A stretch of 64,000 nucleotides of DNA from Deltaproteobacteria bacterium (GCA_020059605.1 JAGVBT010000012.1:1-64000); one strand, 5' to 3'; counted from the first letter of the stretch, positions 9,547 through 19,800 are shown. Program-made: numbers and translations. Notes: generated by a model not told the origin, from the letters alone.

Positions 9547-9911
9547 TTTGAGAGTGTGAGCGCCCCTGGAGTACAAACCTTGATACACTGAGGATTTCCC
9601 AGGCACAAATCACAATGGTAAGCGTTCCCGCCGAGAATCGTCAAGGCATCAAAAGGACATCTTTTTGCTCTTTTATAACTCCAAATAAATTTTTTCTTTT
9701 CCTGATGACGACCACCTTCCTCCCCATCGAGGCATTTCATTTCTCTACACTGACGGCAGAGAAGAGGCGTATTGAGGCTCGTATCGAGGTCGTCTTTTTT
9801 AATATGAATGGCTGATCTTCCTGAATTGATGATCCCTAAATGAAAAAGGGAACAGACCATTTCACAGAGATGACAGCCGCTGCATTTTTCTTTGTTAACC
9901 TTAATTTTCAT
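9543..9911 (-). CDS. 4Fe-4S ferredoxin-type protein, AOR-associated
   Basis: CSGCHLCEMVCS, CRQCREMKCL, CDLCLGNPQCIKVC; overlaps AOR and pcnB ends. Confidence 0.88.
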   Translation of the reverse strand: MKIKVNKEKCSGCHLCEMVCSLFHLGIINSGRSAIHIKKDDLDTSLNTPLLCRQCREMKCLDGEEGGRHQEKKKFIWSYKRAKRCPFDALTILGGNAYHCDLCLGNPQCIKVCTPGALTLSK

Positions 9912-11779
9912 CCGGACAGCCCAAGTTTCTTCAAGCTCTCTCTTTTCGGAATTCCATTCTTATCCCAACCGTGAAGCCGATAATACTCATCGAGCATCCC
10001 GTCAAATCCTTCACTTGAGATGACTTCCCCCTTGGCAGGCCCTGCCGGGATGGGTGTTTCAAAGTACCGTTTGGGAAGGGTATCATCCTTACGGGAGATC
10101 CCATCCCTGACCAGCATCATTCTCTCCAGGGTATAGATCCTTTCCCCGATGATTTTCAATTCTCTTGGAGTCATTGCAAGCCCCGTGGAAAGTCCGATCA
10201 GTTTAGAAAATTGCTGATACTGGGGTGCATGAGGGCTTGAAAAAACCGTGAGGAAACGGCAGAACCCCAGGGAATCGCATACGGCATTGAGAAGCTCATG
10301 CCACCAGACCATCCTCCCTTTGCCCGAATAGGATGAAAATTGGCTGCTCACAGGTCCGCCGTAAATCTTCTTCAGGACTTCCTCCGGAAGCCCAAGAACA
10401 TCGAGAGAAGGGCGGCTTCTCATGTGGCAGGCGCCCCGCGTGGAGGTCGCCATCCCAAGAGCAAAACTTTTAGGGAGACGTTCATCGGTCATCTCGATCG
10501 GGAAATTTTTAATGTCGAGGAGATAGTCTCTTGAGAGTTCTTTGAAGATCTTCTTGGCGAAAGCGCCCTCCGCTAAAATACTCCCAAAACCTTTGCGATG
10601 GGCAATCCGGTGAATGAGTTGGAGGATGGCTTTCCCATCTCCCCAATGCAATGGAGTTTCTGTCATTCCCCGATCGATAATTCCCCTCTGGTAGAGTTCC
10701 ATGGCCCAGGCGATGTAAGAGCCCGTGGAAATGGTGTCCATGCCATAACGGTTGCAGAGTTCCGTGGCATAGATGATATTTTCCAAATCGAGGTTTCCTA
10801 ACTTGGTTCCCAGCGAACCGATGGAGGCATATTCCGGCCCTTCGCCTTTTGTCCCCTTATATCTTCCTTCTGTTAGGGAATAGCGATGACGGCAATGGGC
10901 AGGACAACCGAAGCAAGAGAGCATTCCGGTAGAATAAGGTTCGAGCGCCTCGGCCTCCAGGGCATATCCCTGATCGCCGATGGAGGTGGATTGATTATTC
11001 CGGATGCTTAAAAAACCCATGGCGTTCGCATACTGGAAGAGCAGGGGGGTTCCATATTTCCCGAGGGCCTGAACCCACTTCGTTTCCATCAGTTTCTTCA
11101 ACTGCAGACGATAGGCCTTAAGACAGTTATTGGGGTCGGAAATCGTGATGTCCAGAGTCCCCCTGACGGCGACGGCTTTCAGATTCTTGGAGCCCATGAC
11201 AGCCCCCATCCCGGTCCTTCCCGCACTATTCTTCAAACCGGTACGAATGGCTGCATAACGCACCAGATTCTCTCCAGCCGGACCGATACAGGCGATTTGA
11301 ATCTTTTCATCTCGGAGCGCTTGCCGGATCGCCCGCTGCGTTTCAACGGTGTCGAGTTCTTTCCATGTTCCGGCATCTCGAATCTCTATCTGTTTGTTCT
11401 TGACCATGAGATAGACGGGTCTCCGGCTTTTTCCCGTGATGACCAGGTGGCCAAAGCCGGCCTTGACCAGCTCGGCTCCGAAATCTCCACCCATGTTCGA
11501 ATCACCCAGATGGCCTGATTCCGGCGATTTCGCTGTGATGTTGACCCTGGATCCAAACCCGATGGTTCCGGTAAGTAGACCGGCTCCGAAGATGAGAGGA
11601 TTTTCCGGGGAGAAAGGATCCAATTCCTGAGAATAGACCTTTGAGAGAAGATGCATATTGATCCCTCTTCCCCCAAGGAATTTTCTGCGGAGGTCCGAGG
11701 GAACAGGGGAGATGCGGACGGAGGCGTCGCTGAGATTGATGTAAGCAATTTTTCTTGAGAGGACCATTTTGATCTCCAT
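9908..11779 (-). CDS. aor: Aldehyde:ferredoxin oxidoreductase family (tungsten)
   Basis: AOR motifs: FLGGRGINMHLL, RTGMGAVMGSKNLKAVAVRG, SCFGCPAHCRH, CDSLGFCRF. Confidence 0.93.
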   Translation of the reverse strand: MEIKMVLSRKIAYINLSDASVRISPVPSDLRRKFLGGRGINMHLLSKVYSQELDPFSPENPLIFGAGLLTGTIGFGSRVNITAKSPESGHLGDSNMGGDFGAELVKAGFGHLVITGKSRRPVYLMVKNKQIEIRDAGTWKELDTVETQRAIRQALRDEKIQIACIGPAGENLVRYAAIRTGLKNSAGRTGMGAVMGSKNLKAVAVRGTLDITISDPNNCLKAYRLQLKKLMETKWVQALGKYGTPLLFQYANAMGFLSIRNNQSTSIGDQGYALEAEALEPYSTGMLSCFGCPAHCRHRYSLTEGRYKGTKGEGPEYASIGSLGTKLGNLDLENIIYATELCNRYGMDTISTGSYIAWAMELYQRGIIDRGMTETPLHWGDGKAILQLIHRIAHRKGFGSILAEGAFAKKIFKELSRDYLLDIKNFPIEMTDERLPKSFALGMATSTRGACHMRSRPSLDVLGLPEEVLKKIYGGPVSSQFSSYSGKGRMVWWHELLNAVCDSLGFCRFLTVFSSPHAPQYQQFSKLIGLSTGLAMTPRELKIIGERIYTLERMMLVRDGISRKDDTLPKRYFETPIPAGPAKGEVISSEGFDGMLDEYYRLHGWDKNGIPKRESLKKLGLSG

Positions 11780-11812
11780 TATAACAGAATCGTATTCAAA
11801 AGGCCTCCTCTC

Positions 11813-11955
11813 CCCCATGAGACTGTGTCATAATGCCGTTCATGCTTCGAGAACCTCACCACGAAGGGATAACGGCATGTTAAAATCAATCACTTAGCCG
11901 TTCGTCCTGAGCGTGTCGAAGGGCGAATGGCTCATTACGACACAGTCTCCATGGG
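11813..11955. mobile_element. MITE-like element, copy A (~16-21 bp terminal inverted repeats)
   Basis: GAGACTGTGTCATAAT (11819-11834) versus inverted ATTACGACACAGTCTC (11934-11949), 15/16 match; interior palindromes. Confidence 0.65.
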
Positions 11956-12059
11956 GAGAAGATGAAGGCGAGGGGATGGGGCTTAAATTGTTCTTGACAA
12001 TCAAACAGAATCGTCAAAGAATGTTATTAAGAGATTGGTTTCATTTCAAGGAGCTTAAA

Positions 12060-12254
12060 ATGAAGATGCAGGAGGTTAGAGAAAAGGCAAAAGTCTTAGG
12101 ATTGAAAAATACATTTGGGTTATCCAAATCGGAATTGATCCGGAGAGTCCAGAAAGCCGAGGGAAATTTCGATTGTTTTGGAACCGCAAAGGATTACTGT
12201 GATCAATTCCAATGCTGTTTCCGTGACGATTGCTTTCGCTTCGTAAAAGATTGA
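12060..12254 (+). CDS. Small SAP-like domain protein with C-terminal Cys cluster
   Basis: MKMQEVREKAKVLGLKNTFGLSKSELIRRVQKAEGNFDCFGTAKDYCDQFQCCFRDDCFRFVKD; RBS AAGGAG upstream. Confidence 0.65.
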   Translation: MKMQEVREKAKVLGLKNTFGLSKSELIRRVQKAEGNFDCFGTAKDYCDQFQCCFRDDCFRFVKD

Positions 12255-12367
12255 TTCTCAAGGTTGTGTCCGAATGTTAATGCAATCCCCGAATTCATTC
12301 CTTTTTCCTCGGTGGGAAGGCGGCTGCAGACGGCCTACTTCCGGGGTGAAATCAGTTTTTTAACCAT

Positions 12368-12958
12368 GTGAAAAGGAGTCTTTCAATGAGTTATTCATCC
12401 TATTTAAAACCACGGCATGAGGTCATTTCTGAAGAAGGGGTTGAGGGAATCGTTGACCTGGCAAACCTTAAGGATGATTCGAAAACTAAACTTGAGGCCC
12501 GGCCAAGAGATTTTTTAACTCTTACCTATCCCACAAACGATCTCATCAAGGCGCTGGAACAGATCAATCTGAGATTTTCTTCCGATAAGGAAGAGCATAA
12601 AAAGCGGTTCCAGGATACCTATCCCTTTTCTCCCTCCCTCATGGATATCATCCTCAAAAAGATTCCCGCCCAAGGTGGTTTTCAGAACGTCCGTGGAGCT
12701 TTATCCTTTCTCGGAAACATGGTCCGGCTGACGCATACTGCAAGTGATATCATTACCCCTGCTGATGCCTCTCTCAAAGACAAGGCTACTACAATAATGC
12801 TCAAGGACCTGGACCCAAGTGGAGACTTAATCAATCGGGCCAGTGAGAATATGGATGAATTGATTCCGAAGGCACCCCTATCCATTCAATTTGCATCCGC
12901 TGTCCTTCTTTATACCCTGACCGGCAGGGGAAGCGATATCGGCGCTTCACGAGAATAA
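12368..12958 (+). pseudogene. DUF499 / BrxC-PglY-like ATPase, N-terminal half; P-loop region absent, ends at in-frame TAA
   Basis: N-terminal-type segment (SSYLKPRHEVI...FLTLTYPTNDLIKALEQI) joined directly to a post-ATPase segment (RFQDTYPFSPSLMDII...FQNVRGALSFLGNMVR). No GxxxxGK[ST]. Same frame as 12959..14410. Confidence 0.6.
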
Positions 12959-14410
12959 TTGATTATGGACATCCTTTCACCATCTCTCGATATCAATGCT
13001 TTCGAACAGACATTGATGGGCTTCCAGAAGTATGCTTCCTACTTCTATCACCAGGAAAATCGGTATTATTTTGATTTAGAAGAGAATTCAGAGGCCAAGG
13101 TGGAATTTAAGTCCCTTCAATATTCAGACGACCAGGCCAGGGAAAAACTCTTCGAAATTCTGAAGACTGAAATTTTCAAAGAATCCGGGAACACCACGGT
13201 CTTCGTTTCGATCCAGCAGGTTCAGGAATCACTGAAGCAATTTGATAAAACCCGTCCCCGCTATGTCCTCACCGGAAGAAGATTAACACAGGAGGAACGA
13301 CACCTTATCTATCATGGGATGGACTATCGCAATCTTATTCTTCTGCTTGAGCCCAAAGATGACGCATTTCAACTTTCGACCGATAAAGATCTTCTTAAAT
13401 GGGCAAAGAGAATTCTTGCGGCGAAAGATCTTGCAGGAAGCACCAAAAAGACCGCACGTCAGGCTGATTATGAGCGTATTGCAAAGGGGGATCAAAACAA
13501 TGTCATAGACAGGATAAAGAAGGCAGGAATTGTTTTTGCAAGCTGGCAGAAGTATGGTTCCTCCCCCACTGAAGACCAAATAGAGCTGGAACCCCTCCCA
13601 GTGGATTTTTCGAAAGATAAGGTTCTTGAAAAGCTGAATCAGGAATATTTTCCACCTCTCACGTTTAAAGAGCATATGGAAAAAAGGCTTGAAGAAATAA
13701 TAGAACGCCTTGTCAAAGAGATTGATGCTGAGTATAGAGCTACCCTCGGTTTTCCTGTCCCTGTATCTTTAACAGCAGTTTCAAGGGGCATCCAGGAGCT
13801 TTGCAATGAAGGGCTTATCGGCATTCAGCACAGCGCTGGAAATTTCTGCCATGTCAAACCCAATCTTACAGAAACTGAAATATCTAATGCCCAAATAACG
13901 CCTCCTTTTGAAAAACCCCCCACTAAAGAAGCCTGCCCAAAATGTGGAAAGAAACCATGCGTGTGTCCTCCGGTATCACCGGAGACCTGTCCGGTTTGTG
14001 GTCAGCTTCCCTGTCAATGTGTCCCAACACCGGAGGTTGTTTGCCCAAAGTGTGGGAAAAAACCTTGCATCTGTTCAAAAAGAGAAAATATTTCTCTGGC
14101 AATAACGCCCCAGACAAGCATTGGTAGTCTTCGGCAGGAAACAGCCCATCGCCTTCAGCAACGTGAAGGGGCAGTGATAACCAAGGTGAGCTATAAGATC
14201 TTCTTTCAGAAGAACAACATCGGCGATCTGAGCACATTGCCCCCAGTGCTGAGGGGATCCCTGAGTGGTCAAGGTGATTTGACGGCTGAGATTACCATTT
14301 CAAAAAGTGGAAGATTTCCCAAATCTCAGGTCGAAACGCAGATTGAAAGCCTGCCTGCTCTTGCCGGAGCCGAGTACTCAGCCGATCTGGAAATTGAAGT
14401 TTTGTTGTAA
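12959..14410 (+). CDS. DUF499 / BrxC-PglY-like protein, C-terminal half with triple CPxCGxxPCxC cluster
   Basis: In-frame continuation of 12368..12958 after one TAA; C-terminal Cys-rich linker and a domain ending LAGAEYSADLEIEVLL. Confidence 0.6.
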   Translation: MIMDILSPSLDINAFEQTLMGFQKYASYFYHQENRYYFDLEENSEAKVEFKSLQYSDDQAREKLFEILKTEIFKESGNTTVFVSIQQVQESLKQFDKTRPRYVLTGRRLTQEERHLIYHGMDYRNLILLLEPKDDAFQLSTDKDLLKWAKRILAAKDLAGSTKKTARQADYERIAKGDQNNVIDRIKKAGIVFASWQKYGSSPTEDQIELEPLPVDFSKDKVLEKLNQEYFPPLTFKEHMEKRLEEIIERLVKEIDAEYRATLGFPVPVSLTAVSRGIQELCNEGLIGIQHSAGNFCHVKPNLTETEISNAQITPPFEKPPTKEACPKCGKKPCVCPPVSPETCPVCGQLPCQCVPTPEVVCPKCGKKPCICSKRENISLAITPQTSIGSLRQETAHRLQQREGAVITKVSYKIFFQKNNIGDLSTLPPVLRGSLSGQGDLTAEITISKSGRFPKSQVETQIESLPALAGAEYSADLEIEVLL

Positions 14411-14425
14411 TTCATTATTATAACC

Positions 14426-14449
14426 CCCTCTCCCTTTGATGGGAGAGGG
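14426..14449. repeat. CCCTCTCCC-N6-GGGAGAGGG palindrome
   Basis: Perfect 9-bp arms between the ATPase-like ORF and pglZ. Confidence 0.7.
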
Positions 14450-14479
14450 AGGGGTGAGGGTGGAAAAGGAACTTAAGAG

Positions 14480-15451
14480 ATGAACCAAACCCTTTTCAAC
14501 AAATTAATCGAACCTGGGCCGCGTCTTCCCTGGATCAAAGATTGGCTGCTAAATGAAGTGTGGAGCTGCGATCGCTATTCAAATAGCAGCAGGATTGACT
14601 TTCTTCACAAAGGCGAAGAAGAGATTAACCGTTTCGAGTCATTAATCTCCTCTGCTGCGGGTAGAATTTATGACGAGCTTTTTTCAACAACAGACCCGAC
14701 GAAGAGGCTTCTCAACGCCCTTTCTGACTCGGGGACAGCCGTTGTAGTTTTCGATGGTCTGTCTATAAGAGAAATCCCGATCATTTTAACTCTCGCAGGA
14801 AAATCTGGACTAAAAGTCTCCAATGTCGATTCTTCACTGGCTGCCTTGCCCTCAGAGACTGTTGATTTCATCGAGCGTGAATTGCCATGCGGTCGTATTG
14901 GACCTTCACAGTTGCAGGGAAGGAAAGAGTTGAAGGGGAAAGGGATTTCAGCCATATACCACCAGAACTATGGCCTGGCGCTTTCAGGGGAATATGAGGG
15001 ATCTCCACTGCTTGTCTGGTCCTCTTTCCCGGATTTGACATACAGGGACAGCGGAGCAAAGTTTGAAAACCATTTTGAAAATATCCACGTCCTTTTTGAG
15101 ACCGCCTGGGTAAACACCGTCCAACAGATTAAAGGGAAAAAAAGAATTATTGTAACCAGTGACCATGGATACATCTTTTTCGGCTCAGGAATGGATTTTC
15201 CAAGGACCTCTTCCTCCGAACAGAAGGAGTTGAATGATTATTTCGGAAACGACCGGAATGTCTCCTTGAGTGAAAAACCGCATCCGCCCAAAAGCGACGA
15301 TGTTTTTATAGATACTGTTCACAATGTGGCCATGATTAAAGGCCGGGTCAAGACAAAATCAACCGGAGATGCCGCCTCCAGACTTTACAAGCACGGCGGT
15401 CTTTCTTTAATGGAAATGGTAACTCCCTGGATTGAAATTCAATGTGTCTAA
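14480..15451 (+). CDS. pglZ: PglZ-domain protein (alkaline phosphatase superfamily), compact
   Basis: AVVVFDGLSIREIPIIL, IIVTSDHGYIFFGSG, HGGLSLMEMVTPWIEI, all typical of PglZ. Confidence 0.85.
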   Translation: MNQTLFNKLIEPGPRLPWIKDWLLNEVWSCDRYSNSSRIDFLHKGEEEINRFESLISSAAGRIYDELFSTTDPTKRLLNALSDSGTAVVVFDGLSIREIPIILTLAGKSGLKVSNVDSSLAALPSETVDFIERELPCGRIGPSQLQGRKELKGKGISAIYHQNYGLALSGEYEGSPLLVWSSFPDLTYRDSGAKFENHFENIHVLFETAWVNTVQQIKGKKRIIVTSDHGYIFFGSGMDFPRTSSSEQKELNDYFGNDRNVSLSEKPHPPKSDDVFIDTVHNVAMIKGRVKTKSTGDAASRLYKHGGLSLMEMVTPWIEIQCV

Positions 15452-15554
15452 GGCTTTATTTATGCTCCCATTAAATCATCTTACCTCAATGGGAGAAGGA
15501 CACGTGGAGGTGATTGATTCAGCCAAAAAGGAAGGATAAGAAAAGGATAAAAAA

Positions 15555-16619
15555 ATGATGACCCTTCGCCAGTTTTCCCTTAAACCAGAATCCATCCCAG
15601 CATCTACTTCTTGGTATTTAGCTGACTTAGGTGAAGCCCGCGGCAAACAGGATCTCTTCACAAAACAGTCTCCTCAGAAACTTAAAGTCTTGCGTGAGAA
15701 CGCAATGATTGAAAGTGCGGTCTCTTCAAATCGGATTGAAGGAGTTACTGTTGATCAAACCCGCGTTCGTACCCTCGTCTTCGGGAAACCTGTGTTGCGT
15801 GACAGGGATGAAGAAGAAGTGCGGGGTTACCGGGACGCACTCAAACTTATTCACGAACAAGGTAAGAGTCTACCTGTGTCAGAGGAAACTATTTTGAATT
15901 TCCATCGGTTGTGTCGTGGTGATATATGGGATGCGGGGAAATACAAAGAAAGAGATGGCGATATTATCGAAAGGTATGCCAATGGTCGGGAGCGGATAAG
16001 GTTCAAGCCTGTTGAGGCGACCCCAACCCCCCCCTTTATGCACGACTTGATCAAAATGTGGGACCACTGTATTTTTGAAAGATGGGTGCATCCTCTTATC
16101 GCTATGGCAGCCTTTAACCTTGATTTTCTTTGCATCCATCCATTTAGGGATGGAAATGGACGGGTATCGCGACTTCTGCTTTTGCTCCAATGTTATCATC
16201 TTGGATTAGAGGTAGGGCGCTATATCAGCATTGAGCGTTTAATCGAGCAGAATAAGGAACGATACTACGAGACATTAGAACAAAGTTCCCATGGTTGGCA
16301 TGAAGGCAAACATGACCCCTGGCCTTATGTAAATTATCTTCTTTATACTCTTAAAACTGCTTATCGAGAGTTTGAAGAAAGGGTTGGGCAGATTACTTCT
16401 CCCAAAGGCGCAAAAGCGGAAATGGTCTTAAATGCAATCCGATCTCAAAGGGGAGAGTTCCGTTTAGTCGATATTGAACGTGGCTGCCCTGGAGTGGGAA
16501 GGGAATGGATCCGGGCATTGTTGGCCGGTTTGAAGAAGTCTGGTGAAGTTAAATGTCATGGTAAAGGGCCCGCTGCAAGATGGGCCTACCAAGGGGAAAA
16601 GGGTAGTACCCTTAAGTGA
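15555..16619 (+). CDS. fic: Fic family AMPylase with N-terminal inhibitory motif (class II-like)
   Basis: HPFRDGNGRVSRLL active site; SSNRIEG matches [ST]xxxE[GN]; winged-helix-like C-terminus. Confidence 0.93.
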   Translation: MMTLRQFSLKPESIPASTSWYLADLGEARGKQDLFTKQSPQKLKVLRENAMIESAVSSNRIEGVTVDQTRVRTLVFGKPVLRDRDEEEVRGYRDALKLIHEQGKSLPVSEETILNFHRLCRGDIWDAGKYKERDGDIIERYANGRERIRFKPVEATPTPPFMHDLIKMWDHCIFERWVHPLIAMAAFNLDFLCIHPFRDGNGRVSRLLLLLQCYHLGLEVGRYISIERLIEQNKERYYETLEQSSHGWHEGKHDPWPYVNYLLYTLKTAYREFEERVGQITSPKGAKAEMVLNAIRSQRGEFRLVDIERGCPGVGREWIRALLAGLKKSGEVKCHGKGPAARWAYQGEKGSTLK

Positions 16620-16666
16620 GGGTATTGGTAAGGGTATAATCCCTTTTGTTACCTTCTCTATAACCG

Positions 16667-16817
16667 TCTCCCCTGGCGGCTGTGTCGTAATTACTGTTTT
16701 GTCACCATGAACTTGGTTCAGGGTCTCGTAACTATTTGATTCTATTAGATGCCGAAACAAGTTCGGCATGACATTTTTTACGGTTTCCCCTATTACGACA
16801 CAGTCTCCCCGGGGGAG
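16667..16817. mobile_element. MITE-like element, copy B
   Basis: CTGTGTCGTAAT (left) versus ATTACGACACAG (right) within longer inverted ends; same ends as copy A. Confidence 0.6.
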
Positions 16818-16847
16818 AGGATGAAGGTGAGGGGGACATTTCTTATC

Positions 16848-19800
16848 ATGAAAAATTCAAAAAGAGCAATTGAAGAGAGTTTTCCCATTGTTGAGATTAA
16901 CCGCCTTGCCGTTCCCGAGAGGAATGCGTTCAAACCTATCTACCAGATGCACACATGTTTTGCCCGAAGAGCTTCCTGTGTCTTCAGGGCTATCCTCCTC
17001 GGAGCCATGAAGCCTGCCGGGACCGATATCATGAACGAGTTTTATAAAGACCACACCCATGATCCCGACACCAATGGGGTTAGAATCCTTGATCCTTTTA
17101 TGGGAGGAGGCACGACAGTAGTTGAAGCGCTTCGCCTGGGTTGCCACGTCACCGGTATCGATCTCAATCCGGTGGCCTGGTTCATTGTAAAAACCGAAGT
17201 TGAACCTGTAAATATTGAAGATTTGAAAGCGGCCTTTAAGAGATTGGAAGAAAGACCTACCTCAAGCGGGAAAACATTAAAGGAAGAACTCCTGAGTCAT
17301 TACAAAACCGAGTGCCCCTGCTGTGGGGCAGGAAGAGAAGAAGCCGATATCATCTATAACTTCTGGGTCAAATCAGCCATCTGCACAAATCCCACCTGCC
17401 GGAAACCAGTCCCATTATTTTCGGATTACATCATTGCCATGAAATCACCCACTGTTCGTTACCTTTCGGATTACAAATGTAATTTCTGCAGCAAGGAATT
17501 CGACCTCGATATAGGGAGAGCATCACTCATCTCTGAAGAAAACCTGATGGCCAACAACCCGAGGGATGCGTCCGGAGACAGAAGAAGCAATAAACGCTGG
17601 GCTCCTTATAATCCGATTGAGAAAAATGTAAAGTGCCCATGGTGTTCTGAGACAATCATGGTGGGACCGGTCAATACGGTTAAAAAGGAAAAGAAGAAAG
17701 TACCATTGGCAGTCCTTTTCTGTCCACATTGCAGCTCCGTATGGCAATACCGGGGAACACTTCCGGATGAAGCCACCTGCCCGGTATGCTCAAAAAGTTA
17801 TTCACCGCATAAAGGAAACATTTCAGAAAAAGGAAGCTTTATCTGCCCTTCTTGCGGGATTAAGGATAAAGTCATAAATTCCATTAGGAAACTTCCTGAA
17901 GACCAACTTCTTCCAACCACGCCCTATGCCATTGAGGGTTACTGCCCTGAATGTGCGGGAGATGGAGACGCTCAATCTCCCCTCCCCTGGCGCCTGCCCG
18001 CCGAACAGGTTCTTTGGCAGGCGGGGGAGGGGATGAAGGGGAGGGGGAAAAAAGAAGTCTCTCACCTGTGCAACATAAGAGACAATAATGGGAAGTTTTT
18101 CAAGAAGATTACTCCTTCTGACTTGAAGAGGTATCAGGATGCTGAAAAGAGATGGGAAAAAGATAAAGGAGTTCTAAAATATCCAACGTCAAAAGTACCG
18201 GAAGGGGACAAGACAAAAACTGACCTGATCGGCCATCACTATGTTTATTGGCATCAATTGTTTAACTCACGTCAGATTTTACTACTTTCAACTTTGATAG
18301 AAGCCATAGATGCAGAGAATAATGGTATTCTCAAGGAGATGTTGTTGAGTGCATTCTTCCAGGCACTAAGAAATCAATGCATGTTGTGCTTTTATAACGT
18401 TACTGCTGGCAAACTAGAGCCCGCTATGTCTGGTCATGATTTTCGGGACCCAAATACTATCTGTGAAAACTCTGTATGGGGTACCAACTATGGTAGAGGA
18501 ACATTTTTAAGTATTATCGAGAAGATATTAGAAGGTAAATTATTTAATCTCGAACCTTTCGATACTGTCTATGAAGAGGACTTAAAAAATGGTTCTAAAA
18601 AAACGAAAAAATTCCCAAGCCAGGAGAAAATCGAAGGCAACCAAAATTGTTTTTTGTCTTCTTCAGATTCAAAGCAAATAGCTGATTATTTAAAAGGACA
18701 ACAATTTGATCTGCTCATTACTGATCCTCCTTACGCAGGAAATGTTAACTATTCGGAGTTGTCAGACTTCTTTTATGTTTGGTTGAGATTGGCATTAGTC
18801 AATAAATATAAATGGTTTGCCCCGGAATACACACCTAAATTAGAGGAGGTCATTCTTAACAAAACCAGGGGGCATGATTTGTCAAAATTTCAGGAAGGGT
18901 TATCAAAAGTATTTGCCGAGAGTTGTCACTTACTGAAGGACGAAGGTTTATTAGTCTTCACTTTTCATCATGAGGCTAACGAAGCTTGGGTGGCTGTTTT
19001 ACAGTCCATTTTTGATGCGGGTTTCTACCTTATTGCAGTATACCCCTACGAATCTGATGCCCGAAAAGGGGGGTCTTTAGGAGCCCAAAAGATTGCTTAT
19101 GATACCATACATGTCTGTGGGAAAAGGACTCAAACAGGAGAGATAAAACAGCGATCTTGGGCAGGGGTGCGTCAGGAGATACGCCAAAAAGCCCGGGAAG
19201 AGATTAAGGTGATAGAATCTGGACGATATGGAAAGGAAAAATTATCCCCGGAAGACGTAAATATCATCTTAATAGGGAAATGCCTTGAGTTATACAGCAG
19301 GCATTATGGCCAGATTGTTGATTATAAGGGAGAAGTGGTTCCTCTTCAGGAAGCCCTGACTGCCATCCGTATGATGGTGGAGCAGATTGTATCTGCCCAG
19401 CGTCCACTCCCATCGGAATTAGAGCACATTGACCCAATCAGCTACGTCTACCTCACCTGTCTATGTGACCGAAAAGAAATCCAGAGTGATGAAGTGCACA
19501 AGACGACAAGAGGCATCATGGAGCCGGAGGTGCTAATTAAGGCAGGCGTGATTAGGAAAGGCCGAGCCAAGCGCGGGAGAACTTATGAGGTAAAGCTTCC
19601 CGACGAAAGATACAAGGAACTTCAGAAACTCTTTCTTAGCACAAGAAAGACCATTGACCAGAAGTTTCTCTTTCCGGAGATGGAAGAGGCCAAATTCGAT
19701 AGAATACCGTTGGTCGATGCGCTTCATTATCTAATGGGCCTTGCCGGGGCCTCGGAGAATATCGTCCCGTGGTTGAATGAGTTCCGCCCAATCGTTCCGC

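Noticed and set aside
16749-16847. N-terminal extension of the methylase ORF (MPKQVRHDIFYGFPYYDTVSPGERMKVRG...)
   Set aside because: Encoded by MITE copy B and its repeat tail; the real start is more likely ATG at 16848.
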